Source: SZUA-22 sp963751695
GTDB taxonomy: Bacteria; Bacteroidota; Ignavibacteria; Ignavibacteriales; Melioribacteraceae
DNA length: 64,000 bases
Assembly: GCA_963751695.1 (NCBI GenBank)
Contig: CAVVVP010000009.1
Span: forward strand, 62,001-126,000
Reading direction: 5' to 3'
The notes beneath the pieces were generated by a model, which worked only from the letters and a program-made list of their open reading frames with translations, was not told the origin of the DNA and made no database searches. Positions 27,311 to 35,655 of the stretch are shown one piece after another (the first letter of the stretch is position 1; each line of letters opens with the position of its first letter). A program made the translations under genes and the position numbers.

Positions 27311-29083
27311 CTAGATGACTTGGATTGGATGCAACAGATACTTTAATATCTTTCCCGATTTTGTCTTAAAGAATCCACTAGCACCAAGATGATATTTCAC
27401 ATCTCCCGTTCCCTGGGGTCTATCATGAATAGCATCTTCAAATTCTGAAAAGATAATCTCGTAAGATTTTTTAATAATATTAGCAAGCACATTTAGCCGC
27501 CCTCTATGCGCCATACCAAAGCAAGCCTCTTCTACTTCACTGTCGGCGGCTATGTTTAATAAGTGATCAAGAACTGGAATAAGTGTTTCTGAGCCCTCAA
27601 GAGAAAATCTCTTATGCCCAATATACCTTGTGTGCAAAAAGTGTTCGAAACCTTCTGCGATTATTAGATTTTCGAGTATCCTCTTTTTTAATTCTTCACT
27701 GAAATTGGGTTTGTTTCTTACTTGTTCCATTTTATTCATGAGCCACAATTTTTCATCTGGGCTTTGAATATGCATATATTCGGCACCGATCATTTCGGAG
27801 TAAGTCTGTCCAATTACATCTAGAATTTCTCTTAATGTGGCTTTTTCGTAACCTGTGATATTAGTAAAAAATTCACGATCATAATCCCAAATAGTGAATC
27901 CGTATTCAGCAGGATCTAATTCACTGTAATAGTCATTTCTATGAGAAAGCGGATTTAAGTTTGCTGTCAAATGTCCTCTTACTCTAAAGAAGTTAATAAG
28001 TAAAGGTATTTTAGATTGCTTCTCAATAAAGTCAATATCATTACTTGCACTGAATGTATTAGTCTTACTATCAATATCCCAAGAAACTGGTCGTTGAGGA
28101 ATATTGAGATCTTCAAATAAGTTGATGTAGAAATTGCTATTTCCTTTTAGCAGTTCATCGATGGATTTAAGAAACAAACCTGACTCAGCACCTTGTATTA
28201 TTCTATGGTCGTATGTATTCGTAATATTCATTACCTTACCAATACCCAAATATGCTAGTGTACCTTGCTGCATTGCTTGGAATTCGGAGGGATAATCAAT
28301 GGCACCAATAGCTAAGATACACCCTTGTCCATTCATTAACCTTGGAGATGATGAAACTGTGCCAAGACCTCCTGGATTGGTTAGAGAAATAGTAGTTCCT
28401 TCAAAATCTGAAGGTTCTATTCTTCCTGATCTTGCCTTTTCGACAATTTCATTATAAGCATCACAGAATTCTGCAAAGTTCATTTCAGATGCTTTTTTGA
28501 TATTCGGCACTATTAGGGAGCGAGAATTATCTTTTTTAATAATATCAATGGCAATTCCTAGATTCACATTCTCCTTTTTAATGATGTGTGGCTGTCCATT
28601 AATACCAGCAAATGAATTATTTAAAGAGCTGAAATCTTTCAATGAATAGACAATTGAATAAGCTACAATATGAGAATAAGAAATCTTTTTTTTATTCAAT
28701 CTCGTTAAATGATGATTGATTATCCGTCTATTTTCTTCTAATAATTTTACAGGGATCGTTCGTAAACTAGTTGCAGTTGGTATTTGTAAACTGCTCTCCA
28801 TATTCTCAATTAATTTTGTACCAACCCCAATTATTTTGACAATTTCTTCACCTTCAGTCAACCTTAATAAAGATGCGTTCTCTTTAGGTGCACTTCCGCT
28901 AGTTGATATATTTTGCTTTTTCTCAGGAATACCATCTGACGAAAGATTGTTGAAGTATTCATTCCAATAATCACTTACAGAGTTTTTGTCATTCAAATAA
29001 TTTTCATAGATCTCAATTACAAAAGCTGTATTCAATCCAAATCGATTATTAATGATATTTTCTATATCTTCTCTTGTTTTCAT
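27311..29083 (-). CDS. kgd: 2-oxoglutarate dehydrogenase fused E2-E1 (KGD), N-terminal part of a frameshifted gene
   Basis: The true gene start is ATG 29083. Residues 5-45 are the 2-oxogl_dehyd_N domain (F-V-I-E-I-Y-E-N-Y-L, D-Y-W-N-E-Y-F). Residues about 80-310 are an E2-type acyltransferase domain with D-H-R-I-I-Q-G-A-E-S-G near its end; no lipoyl domain is present, as in mycobacterial KGD. The E1 part starts about 350. At about 27351 (minus strand S-G-K then A-T-A-T-T) one base is missing: with it the frame continues D-I-K-V-S-V-A-S-N-P-S-H-L. The joined protein is about 1,200 residues, the family's usual length. A broken central TCA enzyme suggests an assembly or read error. Confidence 0.88.
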   Translation of the reverse strand: MKTREDIENIINNRFGLNTAFVIEIYENYLNDKNSVSDYWNEYFNNLSSDGIPEKKQNISTSGSAPKENASLLRLTEGEEIVKIIGVGTKLIENMESSLQIPTATSLRTIPVKLLEENRRIINHHLTRLNKKKISYSHIVAYSIVYSLKDFSSLNNSFAGINGQPHIIKKENVNLGIAIDIIKKDNSRSLIVPNIKKASEMNFAEFCDAYNEIVEKARSGRIEPSDFEGTTISLTNPGGLGTVSSSPRLMNGQGCILAIGAIDYPSEFQAMQQGTLAYLGIGKVMNITNTYDHRIIQGAESGLFLKSIDELLKGNSNFYINLFEDLNIPQRPVSWDIDSKTNTFSASNDIDFIEKQSKIPLLINFFRVRGHLTANLNPLSHRNDYYSELDPAEYGFTIWDYDREFFTNITGYEKATLREILDVIGQTYSEMIGAEYMHIQSPDEKLWLMNKMEQVRNKPNFSEELKKRILENLIIAEGFEHFLHTRYIGHKRFSLEGSETLIPVLDHLLNIAADSEVEEACFGMAHRGRLNVLANIIKKSYEIIFSEFEDAIHDRPQGTGDVKYHLGASGFFKTKSGKILKYLLHPIQVI

Positions 29084-29178
29084 TTACTTATATCAGTTTT
29101 ATTTAACTCCTTAAAATACAGACAAAATATCCGTAAATAAAATAGTTTGCTAATAATACTCAAATAATTAATCAAAGA

Positions 29179-29718
29179 TTAATTATCAGTTGTAATAAAG
29201 TCTCTAAGTTTATTTAATGCAATTACAGAAAATCCCTCATCATGAAAATAAATCACTTTACCATTACTGTCGAGGAGTATTACTCTGGCATTGTTAGGAT
29301 TTTCATTTCCAGTGAACTCTTGAACGGTTGATCCACCTTTATATATTGTAATTACACCTCCCCAGATTTCCTTTGGAATTCCGGATCTCATTCCTTCATC
29401 AATGAATGTCTGAAACATTCTTGGAAATAATCCTTGAATGGTGGGAAGTTCATACACCTTTATTTTGGTTTCAGTCATATCCAGACCAATTAACCACCTG
29501 TCGATGTCAAACTGACTGTCTTGTTTGTATCCAAGAAGCAGAACTACTTTTGAGTTTTGAAAATCATTCGGAATAATGTATTCTTCATTGTCAAGAGATT
29601 CACCTGTTACACTTGGAAATACTTCTCCGACTGGATTTCGATTTGAATATGTTGTAGAGCAAGCTATACTCAATATTGACATTAAAAATAGTAATATTAA
29701 ATTTCTTGTTGTTTTCAC
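29179..29718 (-). CDS. Thioredoxin-fold-like lipoprotein (ATP10-like)
   Basis: A 179-residue protein with lipobox I-A-C (Cys20). The mature domain begins P-V-G-E-V-F-P-S-V-T-G-E-S-L and continues V-V-L-L-L-G-Y-K-Q-D-S-Q-F-D-I-D-R-W, which resembles ATP10-family/thioredoxin-like domains; no redox C-x-x-C is present. The function is unknown. It is the last gene of the leftward set headed by carH and is 27 bases downstream of the DoxX fusion gene. A role in protecting membrane proteins under oxidative stress is inferred from neighbours only. Confidence 0.5.
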   Translation of the reverse strand: MKTTRNLILLFLMSILSIACSTTYSNRNPVGEVFPSVTGESLDNEEYIIPNDFQNSKVVLLLGYKQDSQFDIDRWLIGLDMTETKIKVYELPTIQGLFPRMFQTFIDEGMRSGIPKEIWGGVITIYKGGSTVQEFTGNENPNNARVILLDSNGKVIYFHDEGFSVIALNKLRDFITTDN

Positions 29719-29745
29719 AATGCTGCCTTCAATTAAATTTGATAT

Positions 29746-30624
29746 TTATTTGGTTCTAGTACTATCAAGAGAATATGAGAAATTATTGGAATTAAAAATG
29801 AATGTATATTTACCAGGTTTTGGAATATAAGCTTGAATATTTTTAGTATTCGAGCCAGTATCAAGCTCAGCGGAACCATTTATGGGAAATCCTACAAAAC
29901 TTTGATTTTCTTCACCCCAGTTAATATCCCAAGTTTTGTTTGCCGTAAATTTGAAGTCAATTATTCCAGATTTATCTAGTTGGATGCTGATTAGATAGTT
30001 ATCATCTAGTTGTTTTAGCAATTCGTTTGCCGATGGATTCCATTCATTAAAAGATCCAGCAACATTTATCGATAAAATTTCGGTTTTCCGTTCTGTAATT
30101 GTTGGTTGTGCAGAAAATTCTCTAAATAATCCAAAACCTAATAAAAGTGAAAAAGCGATTAATGCAATAATTATTCCTTTGTTTTTTGACTGCCGCTTGA
30201 GAAAATAATAATCAAGAGAATATTTACCACCTCCAGTTGAGGTAAGAACTACATAAATCCAAAAGAAGTGCTGTGCTATATGCATATCAAGTAGTGGTAC
30301 TACTTTCTGGAAAGCAAAAGCTGCAACCCCCATTGTTATTGCAAGTATTGATCCTGATATTCTAGTCAACAATCCAGTTACTAAAAGAAAACCAAATGCA
30401 AACTCACTGAACGATGCAATCCAAGCAAAACAAGTAGGGAAGGGGAAATCCATCTCAATAACTTGATCAACCATCCAATCTGGCAGTGGAAGTTTATCTA
30501 AACCAGCATTCATTATTGTGTAACCAGCATAAAACCTTAATAGAAATAATGCTATGTTTACAGTTTTGGATTGTATATCGATCTGCCCGAATAAAATTGA
30601 TTTTATAGACACTAAGCTTACCAT
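29746..30624 (-). CDS. DoxX-family membrane protein fused to a glycogen-binding-like beta domain
   Basis: Residues about 20-150 form a four-helix DoxX domain (L-R-F-Y-A-G-Y-T-I-M-N-A-G-L-D-K-L, with F-A-F-G-F-L-L-V-T-G-L). A further membrane helix (about 155-175) is followed by a roughly 100-residue beta domain with V-A-G-S-F-N-E-W-N-P and I-D-F-K-F-T-A-N-K-T-W-D, the pattern of AMPK-type glycogen-binding/CBM48-like modules. DoxX proteins are linked to quinone and thiol redox systems. The fusion would place the beta domain outside the cytoplasm. The gene is 7 bases downstream of the CIA30 gene. Confidence 0.7.
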   Translation of the reverse strand: MVSLVSIKSILFGQIDIQSKTVNIALFLLRFYAGYTIMNAGLDKLPLPDWMVDQVIEMDFPFPTCFAWIASFSEFAFGFLLVTGLLTRISGSILAITMGVAAFAFQKVVPLLDMHIAQHFFWIYVVLTSTGGGKYSLDYYFLKRQSKNKGIIIALIAFSLLLGFGLFREFSAQPTITERKTEILSINVAGSFNEWNPSANELLKQLDDNYLISIQLDKSGIIDFKFTANKTWDINWGEENQSFVGFPINGSAELDTGSNTKNIQAYIPKPGKYTFIFNSNNFSYSLDSTRTK

Positions 30625-30631
30625 TTATTTG

Positions 30632-31174
30632 TTAGTAGAACTTAATCCAATCGATTTTTAGTTCGAATGGACCAAATTGCTTATCAGTTATCATTATTCC
30701 AATCTGTGAAATATTTTCCGAAGTCAACATTGGTTTGTTATCCAAAGTTCTTCCCCTAAAAGTTGGTTTGAAATTAGAAAATGGTATTTTATGTTCAATC
30801 CAGACTTGTTTCTCTGTAACGAATTTTGCTTGATAAGCCATACCATCAAAATTATTGTCGGTTCTAAATCTAAGACTATAGGTCAGTCCATCTCCAAGAA
30901 TTCTAATTATTACTCCTTTGTATCCAGCATATTCTTTACCTTCTATATAGCTTCTTGCAGATGCAAAACCACCATTATTTTCTGCTGACAAAACTCCATT
31001 GAAAGTGGCAGTGCTATCATCGTTAATGGTAAAATTACTCTTCGAAATCCCACCCATTACAACATCATTTATAATTCTCCATTCGCCTGAAGTTTCATTA
31101 GATGAAAAATTATATATCTCTTTTACATCATCGAGTATTAAGAAAGTTACTATGATTACAAATATTTTTATCAT
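30632..31174 (-). CDS. CIA30-family protein (NADH dehydrogenase assembly-factor-like)
   Basis: A 180-residue protein with a short N-terminal signal or anchor and one CIA30 domain: W-R-I-I-N-D-V-V-M-G-G-I-S at its start, G-G-F-A-S-A-R, and the terminal strand D-W-I-K-F. CIA30 domains occur in complex I assembly factor NDUFAF1 and in many bacterial proteins of unknown role, often as galactose-binding-like folds. It sits 1 base after the glutathione peroxidase stop and 7 bases before the DoxX gene, so it belongs to the carH-headed operon. Confidence 0.8.
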   Translation of the reverse strand: MIKIFVIIVTFLILDDVKEIYNFSSNETSGEWRIINDVVMGGISKSNFTINDDSTATFNGVLSAENNGGFASARSYIEGKEYAGYKGVIIRILGDGLTYSLRFRTDNNFDGMAYQAKFVTEKQVWIEHKIPFSNFKPTFRGRTLDNKPMLTSENISQIGIMITDKQFGPFELKIDWIKFY

Positions 31175-31175
31175 T

Positions 31176-31721
31176 TTACTTTTTTAACTCCTTTTCAATT
31201 AATGAAATGAGTTCTTCGTTTTCAGGTTCAGTTTTATTTCGAAATCTTTTTACAATGTTACCTTCTTTATCGATCAAGAATTTCTCAAAATTCCACTTAA
31301 TATCTGATTTACCTGTCACTTCATTATTTGTAAGCTCTTCAAACAATGGTGTTTTGTCATCGCCAAGTACTTTAACTTTATCAAACATAGGAAATGTGAC
31401 GTTAAAATTTAATGAACAGAATTCTTGTATTTCTTCATTCGAACCTGGTTCTTGGTTTCCAAAATCATTACAGGGAAATCCTAATACTTTAAAACCTTGA
31501 TCTTTATATTTATCATAGATTTTTTGTAATCCAGTATACTGACGTGTATATCCGCATTTGCTTGCTACATTTATTATAAGAAACACATCACCATTGTATT
31601 CTGATAATTTTACTTCATTTAGTTCAATATCTTTTACTACATAATCTTGAATGTTTCCATCCATATTAGACAAATTAAAAAGTGTTAACACTGCTGTAAG
31701 TGTTAAAATTAACAAATTCAT
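31176..31721 (-). CDS. Glutathione peroxidase-family protein
   Basis: A 181-residue thiol peroxidase with N-terminal signal segment. The catalytic tetrad is visible: Cys56 in V-A-S-K-C-G-Y-T, Gln90 in N-D-F-G-N-Q-E-P-G, and Trp143-Asn144 in I-K-W-N-F-E-K-F. A second Cys in F-P-C-N-D (Cys84) and the C-terminal F-C-S-L-N-F (Cys102) could act as resolving residues, as in thioredoxin-dependent members. It reduces hydroperoxides; the signal segment suggests action outside the cytoplasm. It is 10 bases after the SDR/DUF2867 gene in the carH operon. Confidence 0.9.
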   Translation of the reverse strand: MNLLILTLTAVLTLFNLSNMDGNIQDYVVKDIELNEVKLSEYNGDVFLIINVASKCGYTRQYTGLQKIYDKYKDQGFKVLGFPCNDFGNQEPGSNEEIQEFCSLNFNVTFPMFDKVKVLGDDKTPLFEELTNNEVTGKSDIKWNFEKFLIDKEGNIVKRFRNKTEPENEELISLIEKELKK

Positions 31722-31731
31722 TTTTTCTCCT

Positions 31732-33162
31732 TTAATTAATTATTCTCTGAGCCATACCATTAAAAATTATTTTATGAATTGGAAGAAAAGAATACCAGTA
31801 AAGTCTACCAAACAGACCATTTGGCCTAAAAGTCGCTCTTTGATGAAAAATCTTTTTGTTTTCATCAACTTCAAACTCCAACCAAGCTTCTCCCGGTAAT
31901 TTCATTTCTGCATATAAAATTAATCTTCCAATACTTTTGTTTGAATAAATTACTCTCCAAAAATCTAGTGCATCCCCTGCTGTCAGATCGGAGGGACTTC
32001 TTCTTCCACGTCGGAGACCGACACCTCCTACAATTTTATCAATAAATCCTCTAATTGACCAAGACCAGTTCCAAAAGTACCATCCATTTTCTCCACCAAT
32101 TTCCCAAATCTTATTTTTCACTTTAGGAGTATCCGAACTGTAATTTAGATTTCGGTGATCATTTAAACAACCAAATTGGGGGACTTCAACTTTGTTAAGA
32201 AAATCTTGATTCAAATTGCCTGTTACGGCAGAATCTATCCAACTAGAAGCAACATTACCAGAACTTATCATTTTAAAGGCTCTTTTTATCGATTCTTTGT
32301 AGCCAATTAAGTTTGTTTCAACAATTTTCTCTATCCCACCAATCTTGCAAACGACCTCATTTTTCATACTTTCCACTAAACTTCTTGCTAATGAAAAATT
32401 TGTTGAAGTAACAAAATATAACCAATAAGATGAAAGTCGAGGGGTTAGTACCGGTACCGAAATAATTATTCTTTTTAGACCTCTAACTTCTGCATAACCC
32501 TGAATCATTTCCTTATAAGTTAAAATATCAGGTCCACCGATGTCAAAAACTCTGTTAAAAGATTCATTTTTATCAATTACACCAAGTAAATATTCAATAA
32601 CATTTTTAATTGAAATGGGCTGACACTTTGTTTTTAGCCATTTAGGGGCAATCATAATTGGCAGTTTTTCACTTAGATCTCTAATAATTTCAAATGAACC
32701 GCTTCCTGATCCAATAATAATAGCAGCTCGTAAAATGGTTGTATTTGCTTTTGCACGTTTCAATATAGCTTCTACATTTAGCCTCGATTTTAAGTGTGTT
32801 GATAAAATTTTATCATTGTTAATAATACCGCTTAAGTAAATTATTTGCTTTGCATCTGTATTATTTAATGTGGAAACAAAATTTTTTGCACTTTTAGCCT
32901 CTAATTCAGAAAATGAGCTACTTGAGGAACCCATTGAATGGGCAAAGTAATAAGCAATATCGATATTTTTAGGTATGATATTAAGACTTTTTCTATCTAA
33001 TAGATCACCCTTTATTATCTCAACCTTGTCAGATTCATAGTATGGGCTCTGAAATCTTCTTGGATCTCTAACTAAACAAACAACTTCATGACCTTCTTTT
33101 ATGAGAAAAGGTAATAAACGTTTTCCTATATACCCCGTTGCGCCCGTAAGTAAGATTTTCAT
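31732..33162 (-). CDS. NAD(P)-binding SDR-type protein with C-terminal DUF2867 domain
   Basis: Residues 1-290 are an atypical short-chain dehydrogenase: G-A-T-G-Y-I-G-K-R nucleotide motif at the N-terminus, V-R-D-P, then Y-F-A-H-S-M and Y-L-S-G-I. Residues about 310-476 form a DUF2867 SRPBCC-like domain ending R-L-Y-W-Y-S-F-L-P-I-H-K. Such two-domain proteins are repeatedly found next to LitR/CarH regulators and photolyases, but the reaction is not known. It lies 5 bases after the carH stop and is the second gene of that operon. Confidence 0.82.
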   Translation of the reverse strand: MKILLTGATGYIGKRLLPFLIKEGHEVVCLVRDPRRFQSPYYESDKVEIIKGDLLDRKSLNIIPKNIDIAYYFAHSMGSSSSSFSELEAKSAKNFVSTLNNTDAKQIIYLSGIINNDKILSTHLKSRLNVEAILKRAKANTTILRAAIIIGSGSGSFEIIRDLSEKLPIMIAPKWLKTKCQPISIKNVIEYLLGVIDKNESFNRVFDIGGPDILTYKEMIQGYAEVRGLKRIIISVPVLTPRLSSYWLYFVTSTNFSLARSLVESMKNEVVCKIGGIEKIVETNLIGYKESIKRAFKMISSGNVASSWIDSAVTGNLNQDFLNKVEVPQFGCLNDHRNLNYSSDTPKVKNKIWEIGGENGWYFWNWSWSIRGFIDKIVGGVGLRRGRRSPSDLTAGDALDFWRVIYSNKSIGRLILYAEMKLPGEAWLEFEVDENKKIFHQRATFRPNGLFGRLYWYSFLPIHKIIFNGMAQRIIN

Positions 33163-33167
33163 TCTTA

Positions 33168-34115
33168 TTAGATTTTATTTATTTGAACTTTTTCTAACGC
33201 GTGTCTAAATTGTGTCAAATCATCAACAATTTTAACATCCATACTATCAAGAATTTCTTTATAATAATAGACACTTCTTCCACCGGCAATTATATTAGTT
33301 CTTCCGTTAAGAAATCTTTTCATTTTTTGCATTTCTTGGTCTAAAGTGTTTTTATCATGCGGATAAACAATGCTTAGAGCAATAAGGTTTGGATTAAGGC
33401 GTATTACTGCTGCAGCAATTTCTTCTGCTGGAAGATCAGGTCCAAGGTAAGTTACCCTCCATCCATCCGAAGAGGCTAATACTGCTATTATTAATGCTCC
33501 TAGTTCGTGAAGTTGGCCTTTAGGAGTGGATATAAGTATTGATGGTGAAGTACTTGTAACCGAACTATTATCAACTAGTGATGATAAAATTTTTCTTATA
33601 ACATTGGTTGAAATGTGTTCGTCAACTATTCTAATATCACCCGATACCCACAATTCTCCAACTTTTTGAAGTAAGGGAGCTAAAAAGTGACTTATAAACT
33701 TAGGTAAGGGATATTCCACTAGGACTTTATAGATCTGATTTTCTAATTTAATTACGTCAAGCTGCTTAATTGCTTCAATAGACAACTTCATATGATCTTC
33801 AATTGTACTTTCGAACACAAAATTTAATTTCTCTACGGATTTGTTCTCTCTATTTGTATCATTTACATTACCCAAAACGTTTTCGAGTTCCAAAATGTTA
33901 AAACTGGCAATGGTTCCTATTGAGTAGCCAGAATCGAGAGCTTTAGATAAAAGTTTTAACTTGTGAACATCTTCTTCTGAGTATAGCCTTCTGTTTGTAT
34001 CAGTTCTTTCTGGAACAACAGCATTGTAGCGCTTTTCCCATGCTCTTATAACATGCAAGCTAAGTCCAGTTAGGTTAGAAACTGCTTTAATTGGATATGT
34101 AAATGAATTTTTCAT
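33168..34115 (-). CDS. carH: CarH/LitR-type cobalamin photoreceptor and transcriptional repressor
   Basis: A MerR-type DNA-binding domain (residues 5-75, V-I-R-A-W-E-K-R-Y and R-R-L-Y-S-E-E-D-V) is joined to a four-helix cap and a Rossmann-like B12-binding domain. The light-sensor signature W-x9-E-H is present (Trp156, Glu166, His167), and L-H-E-L-G-A (His203) matches the lower-axial B12-ligand motif. In the dark, AdoCbl-bound CarH tetramers repress; light breaks the Co-C bond and releases DNA. From memory, the light-state upper ligand His132 of Thermus CarH corresponds to Val157 here. Its -10 box ends only 6 bases before the ATG, so its own mRNA may be leaderless. Divergent fasciclin/crt genes are the likely targets. 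Confidence 0.92.
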   Translation of the reverse strand: MKNSFTYPIKAVSNLTGLSLHVIRAWEKRYNAVVPERTDTNRRLYSEEDVHKLKLLSKALDSGYSIGTIASFNILELENVLGNVNDTNRENKSVEKLNFVFESTIEDHMKLSIEAIKQLDVIKLENQIYKVLVEYPLPKFISHFLAPLLQKVGELWVSGDIRIVDEHISTNVIRKILSSLVDNSSVTSTSPSILISTPKGQLHELGALIIAVLASSDGWRVTYLGPDLPAEEIAAAVIRLNPNLIALSIVYPHDKNTLDQEMQKMKRFLNGRTNIIAGGRSVYYYKEILDSMDVKIVDDLTQFRHALEKVQINKI

Positions 34116-34121
34116 GTCTCA

Positions 34122-34161
34122 AATATAATATATTGTCAACCCCTTGTCAAGATAATTTCTA
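34122..34161 (-). promoter_or_regulatory. carH promoter with CarH-type 11-bp direct repeats
   Basis: On the minus strand TTGACA (34150-34145), a 17-base spacer and TATATT (34127-34122) form a near-perfect promoter. TTGACA recurs exactly 11 bases downstream (34139-34134), and a third degenerate copy (TAGAAA) lies 11 bases upstream (34161-34156). Three 11-bp repeats spanning the -35 element are the known architecture of CarH operators, so this is probably an autoregulatory site. Confidence 0.75.
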
Positions 34162-34189
34162 ATAAAATAAAATATTTTTAAAAAAAGAC

Positions 34190-34218
34190 TTGACATAACA
34201 TAATCAGTGTCTTATATT
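34190..34218 (+). promoter_or_regulatory. Divergent promoter of the fasciclin/carotenoid gene set
   Basis: TTGACA (34190-34195), a 17-base spacer and TATATT (34213-34218) match consensus. Only one clear TTGACA box is present, so CarH binding here would be weaker than at its own promoter or need another site. The predicted start near 34225 leaves a leader of about 240 bases before the first fasciclin gene, containing the 61-codon open frame. The rest of 34116-34463 shows nothing else. Confidence 0.65.
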
Positions 34219-34249
34219 TGTAGAGAAAGATTTAGACAATAATGAAACA

Positions 34250-34435
34250 ATGGTAAAATCATACCAATATATAATGATAAAATTTAATTTCATTTTCTTC
34301 TACGAAGATGATTTACAAAATGATGAGTTAAAGAAAACAAGAATTGTAGAACAGAAGTGTTCATTAAAAGCAAATGGAATCGTTCTTAAAGATTCAAAAG
34401 GAAATTCAGTTAATCAAATAATAATAACAAACTAA
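34250..34435 (+). CDS. Possible 61-residue small protein in the leader
   Basis: An ATG-started frame lies between the divergent promoter and the first fasciclin gene. The product has one short hydrophobic stretch (F-N-F-I-F-F-Y) and a charged C-terminal half; no family was recognised. It lacks a clear ribosome site, so it may be non-coding leader sequence. It ends 28 bases before the fasciclin ATG. Confidence 0.25.
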   Translation: MVKSYQYIMIKFNFIFFYEDDLQNDELKKTRIVEQKCSLKANGIVLKDSKGNSVNQIIITN

Positions 34436-34463
34436 CTATAAACCAATACAAAGGAGTAACACG

Positions 34464-34976
34464 ATGAAAACCAACATCAAAAAAATCGCAGTAGCATTAT
34501 TTGTTTCAGCAGCATTATTTGCTGGATGTTCAGATGATGACAATCCAACAGCACCAGAAATGGCTGTAACACCTAATATAGTAGAAACAGCAGTAAGTGC
34601 TGGTTCATTTAACACATTAGCTGCAGCACTTGAAGCAGCAGATTTAATTGAGACTCTACAAGGTGAAGGTCCGTTTACAGTTTTTGCACCAACAGATGAG
34701 GCATTTGCCAAATTACCAGCAGGAACAGTCGAAGGTCTTCTTCAAGATAAAGCAGCTTTAACAAATATTCTCCTATATCATGTTGTAAGTGGAGAAGTAA
34801 AAGCAGAAGATGTTGTAAAACTTAATTCTGCAAGTACTGTTTCAGGACAAGACGTTATGATCAAGGTTATTGATGGAAGCGTTTATATAAACGATTCTAA
34901 AGTGACCACAGCTGATATAATAGCATCAAATGGTGTTATTCATGTAATTGACACAGTATTATTACCATCAAACTAA
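34464..34976 (+). CDS. Fasciclin-domain lipoprotein
   Basis: A 170-residue protein with lipobox F-A-G-C (Cys22) and one FAS1 domain (about 38-168). FAS1 hallmarks are F-T-V-F-A-P-T-D-E-A-F (H1 region), L-L-Y-H-V-V and N-G-V-I-H-V-I-D. FAS1 domains mediate adhesion and in bacteria are often induced by light or stress near carotenoid genes. A ribosome site (AAAGGAG) precedes the ATG. It is followed after 95 bases by a second fasciclin gene with a strikingly identical 56-bp block (34662-34717 and 35276-35331). Confidence 0.9.
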   Translation: MKTNIKKIAVALFVSAALFAGCSDDDNPTAPEMAVTPNIVETAVSAGSFNTLAAALEAADLIETLQGEGPFTVFAPTDEAFAKLPAGTVEGLLQDKAALTNILLYHVVSGEVKAEDVVKLNSASTVSGQDVMIKVIDGSVYINDSKVTTADIIASNGVIHVIDTVLLPSN

Positions 34977-35071
34977 AAATAAATAGAGGTTTCATTTCAA
35001 AATGAGGCATCTCATAATTATTGTAAAAAAAAGTCATAAACATCAATTAAATAAATAAAAGGAATAAGAAA

Positions 35072-35593
35072 ATGTTTAACATAAAAAATAAAATCAAAAG
35101 CATGCTAGTGATAATGTTATCACTACTAATAGCAAGTTCATCAATTTATGCTTCAGATGACGATAAAAGGACAATGTCAACTCAGAAAGATATAGTAACT
35201 ACAGCAGTTGATGCTGGTTCTTTCAAAACGCTAGCTGCAGCTTTACAAGCAGCAAATTTAGTTGAAACTTTAAAGGGTGAAGGTCCGTTTACAGTTTTTG
35301 CACCAACAGATGAGGCATTTGCCAAATTACCTGAAGGTACTGTTGAAGCATTGTTGAAAGATAAAGATGCTTTAACTGAAATACTTCTATATCATGTTGT
35401 TAGTGGTAAAGTGACTTCTGGAGAAGTTGTTAAACTTACATCTGCTAAAACTGTAGAAGGTGAAGATGTTATGATTAAAGTTAGCGAAGGAAGTGTTTAC
35501 ATTAACGAATCAAAAGTAACATCTGCAGATGTTATGGCTTCAAATGGTGTTATACATGTAATTGATACAGTACTAATTCCAGAAAAGAAATAA
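35072..35593 (+). CDS. Secreted fasciclin-domain protein
   Basis: A 173-residue paralogue of the preceding gene. It has a cleavable signal peptide (residues 1-28, no lipobox Cys) rather than a lipid anchor, and one FAS1 domain with the same F-A-P-T-D-E-A-F and H-V-I-D-T-V-L motifs. The pair would thus deliver one cell-anchored and one released fasciclin domain. A 13-bp-stem hairpin follows at 35605-35635, which may attenuate read-through to the downstream genes. Confidence 0.9.
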   Translation: MFNIKNKIKSMLVIMLSLLIASSSIYASDDDKRTMSTQKDIVTTAVDAGSFKTLAAALQAANLVETLKGEGPFTVFAPTDEAFAKLPEGTVEALLKDKDALTEILLYHVVSGKVTSGEVVKLTSAKTVEGEDVMIKVSEGSVYINESKVTSADVMASNGVIHVIDTVLIPEKK

Positions 35594-35604
35594 TAATCAA
35601 TTTA

Positions 35605-35635
35605 TTAAGGTCTCATTGAATAAATGAGACCTTAA
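35605..35635 (+). terminator. Hairpin between fasciclin and SRPBCC genes
   Basis: TTAAGGTCTCATT pairs perfectly with AATGAGACCTTAA around a 5-base loop. No run of T follows (TTTCAAAAT), so it is better read as an attenuator or RNA-stabilising hairpin than as a full intrinsic terminator. Confidence 0.5.
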
Positions 35636-35655
35636 TTTCAAAATAACTAAAATAC

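Noticed and set aside
27345..27360. Programmed frameshift in kgd
   Set aside because: No slippery heptamer or downstream structure was seen, and the family does not use recoding.
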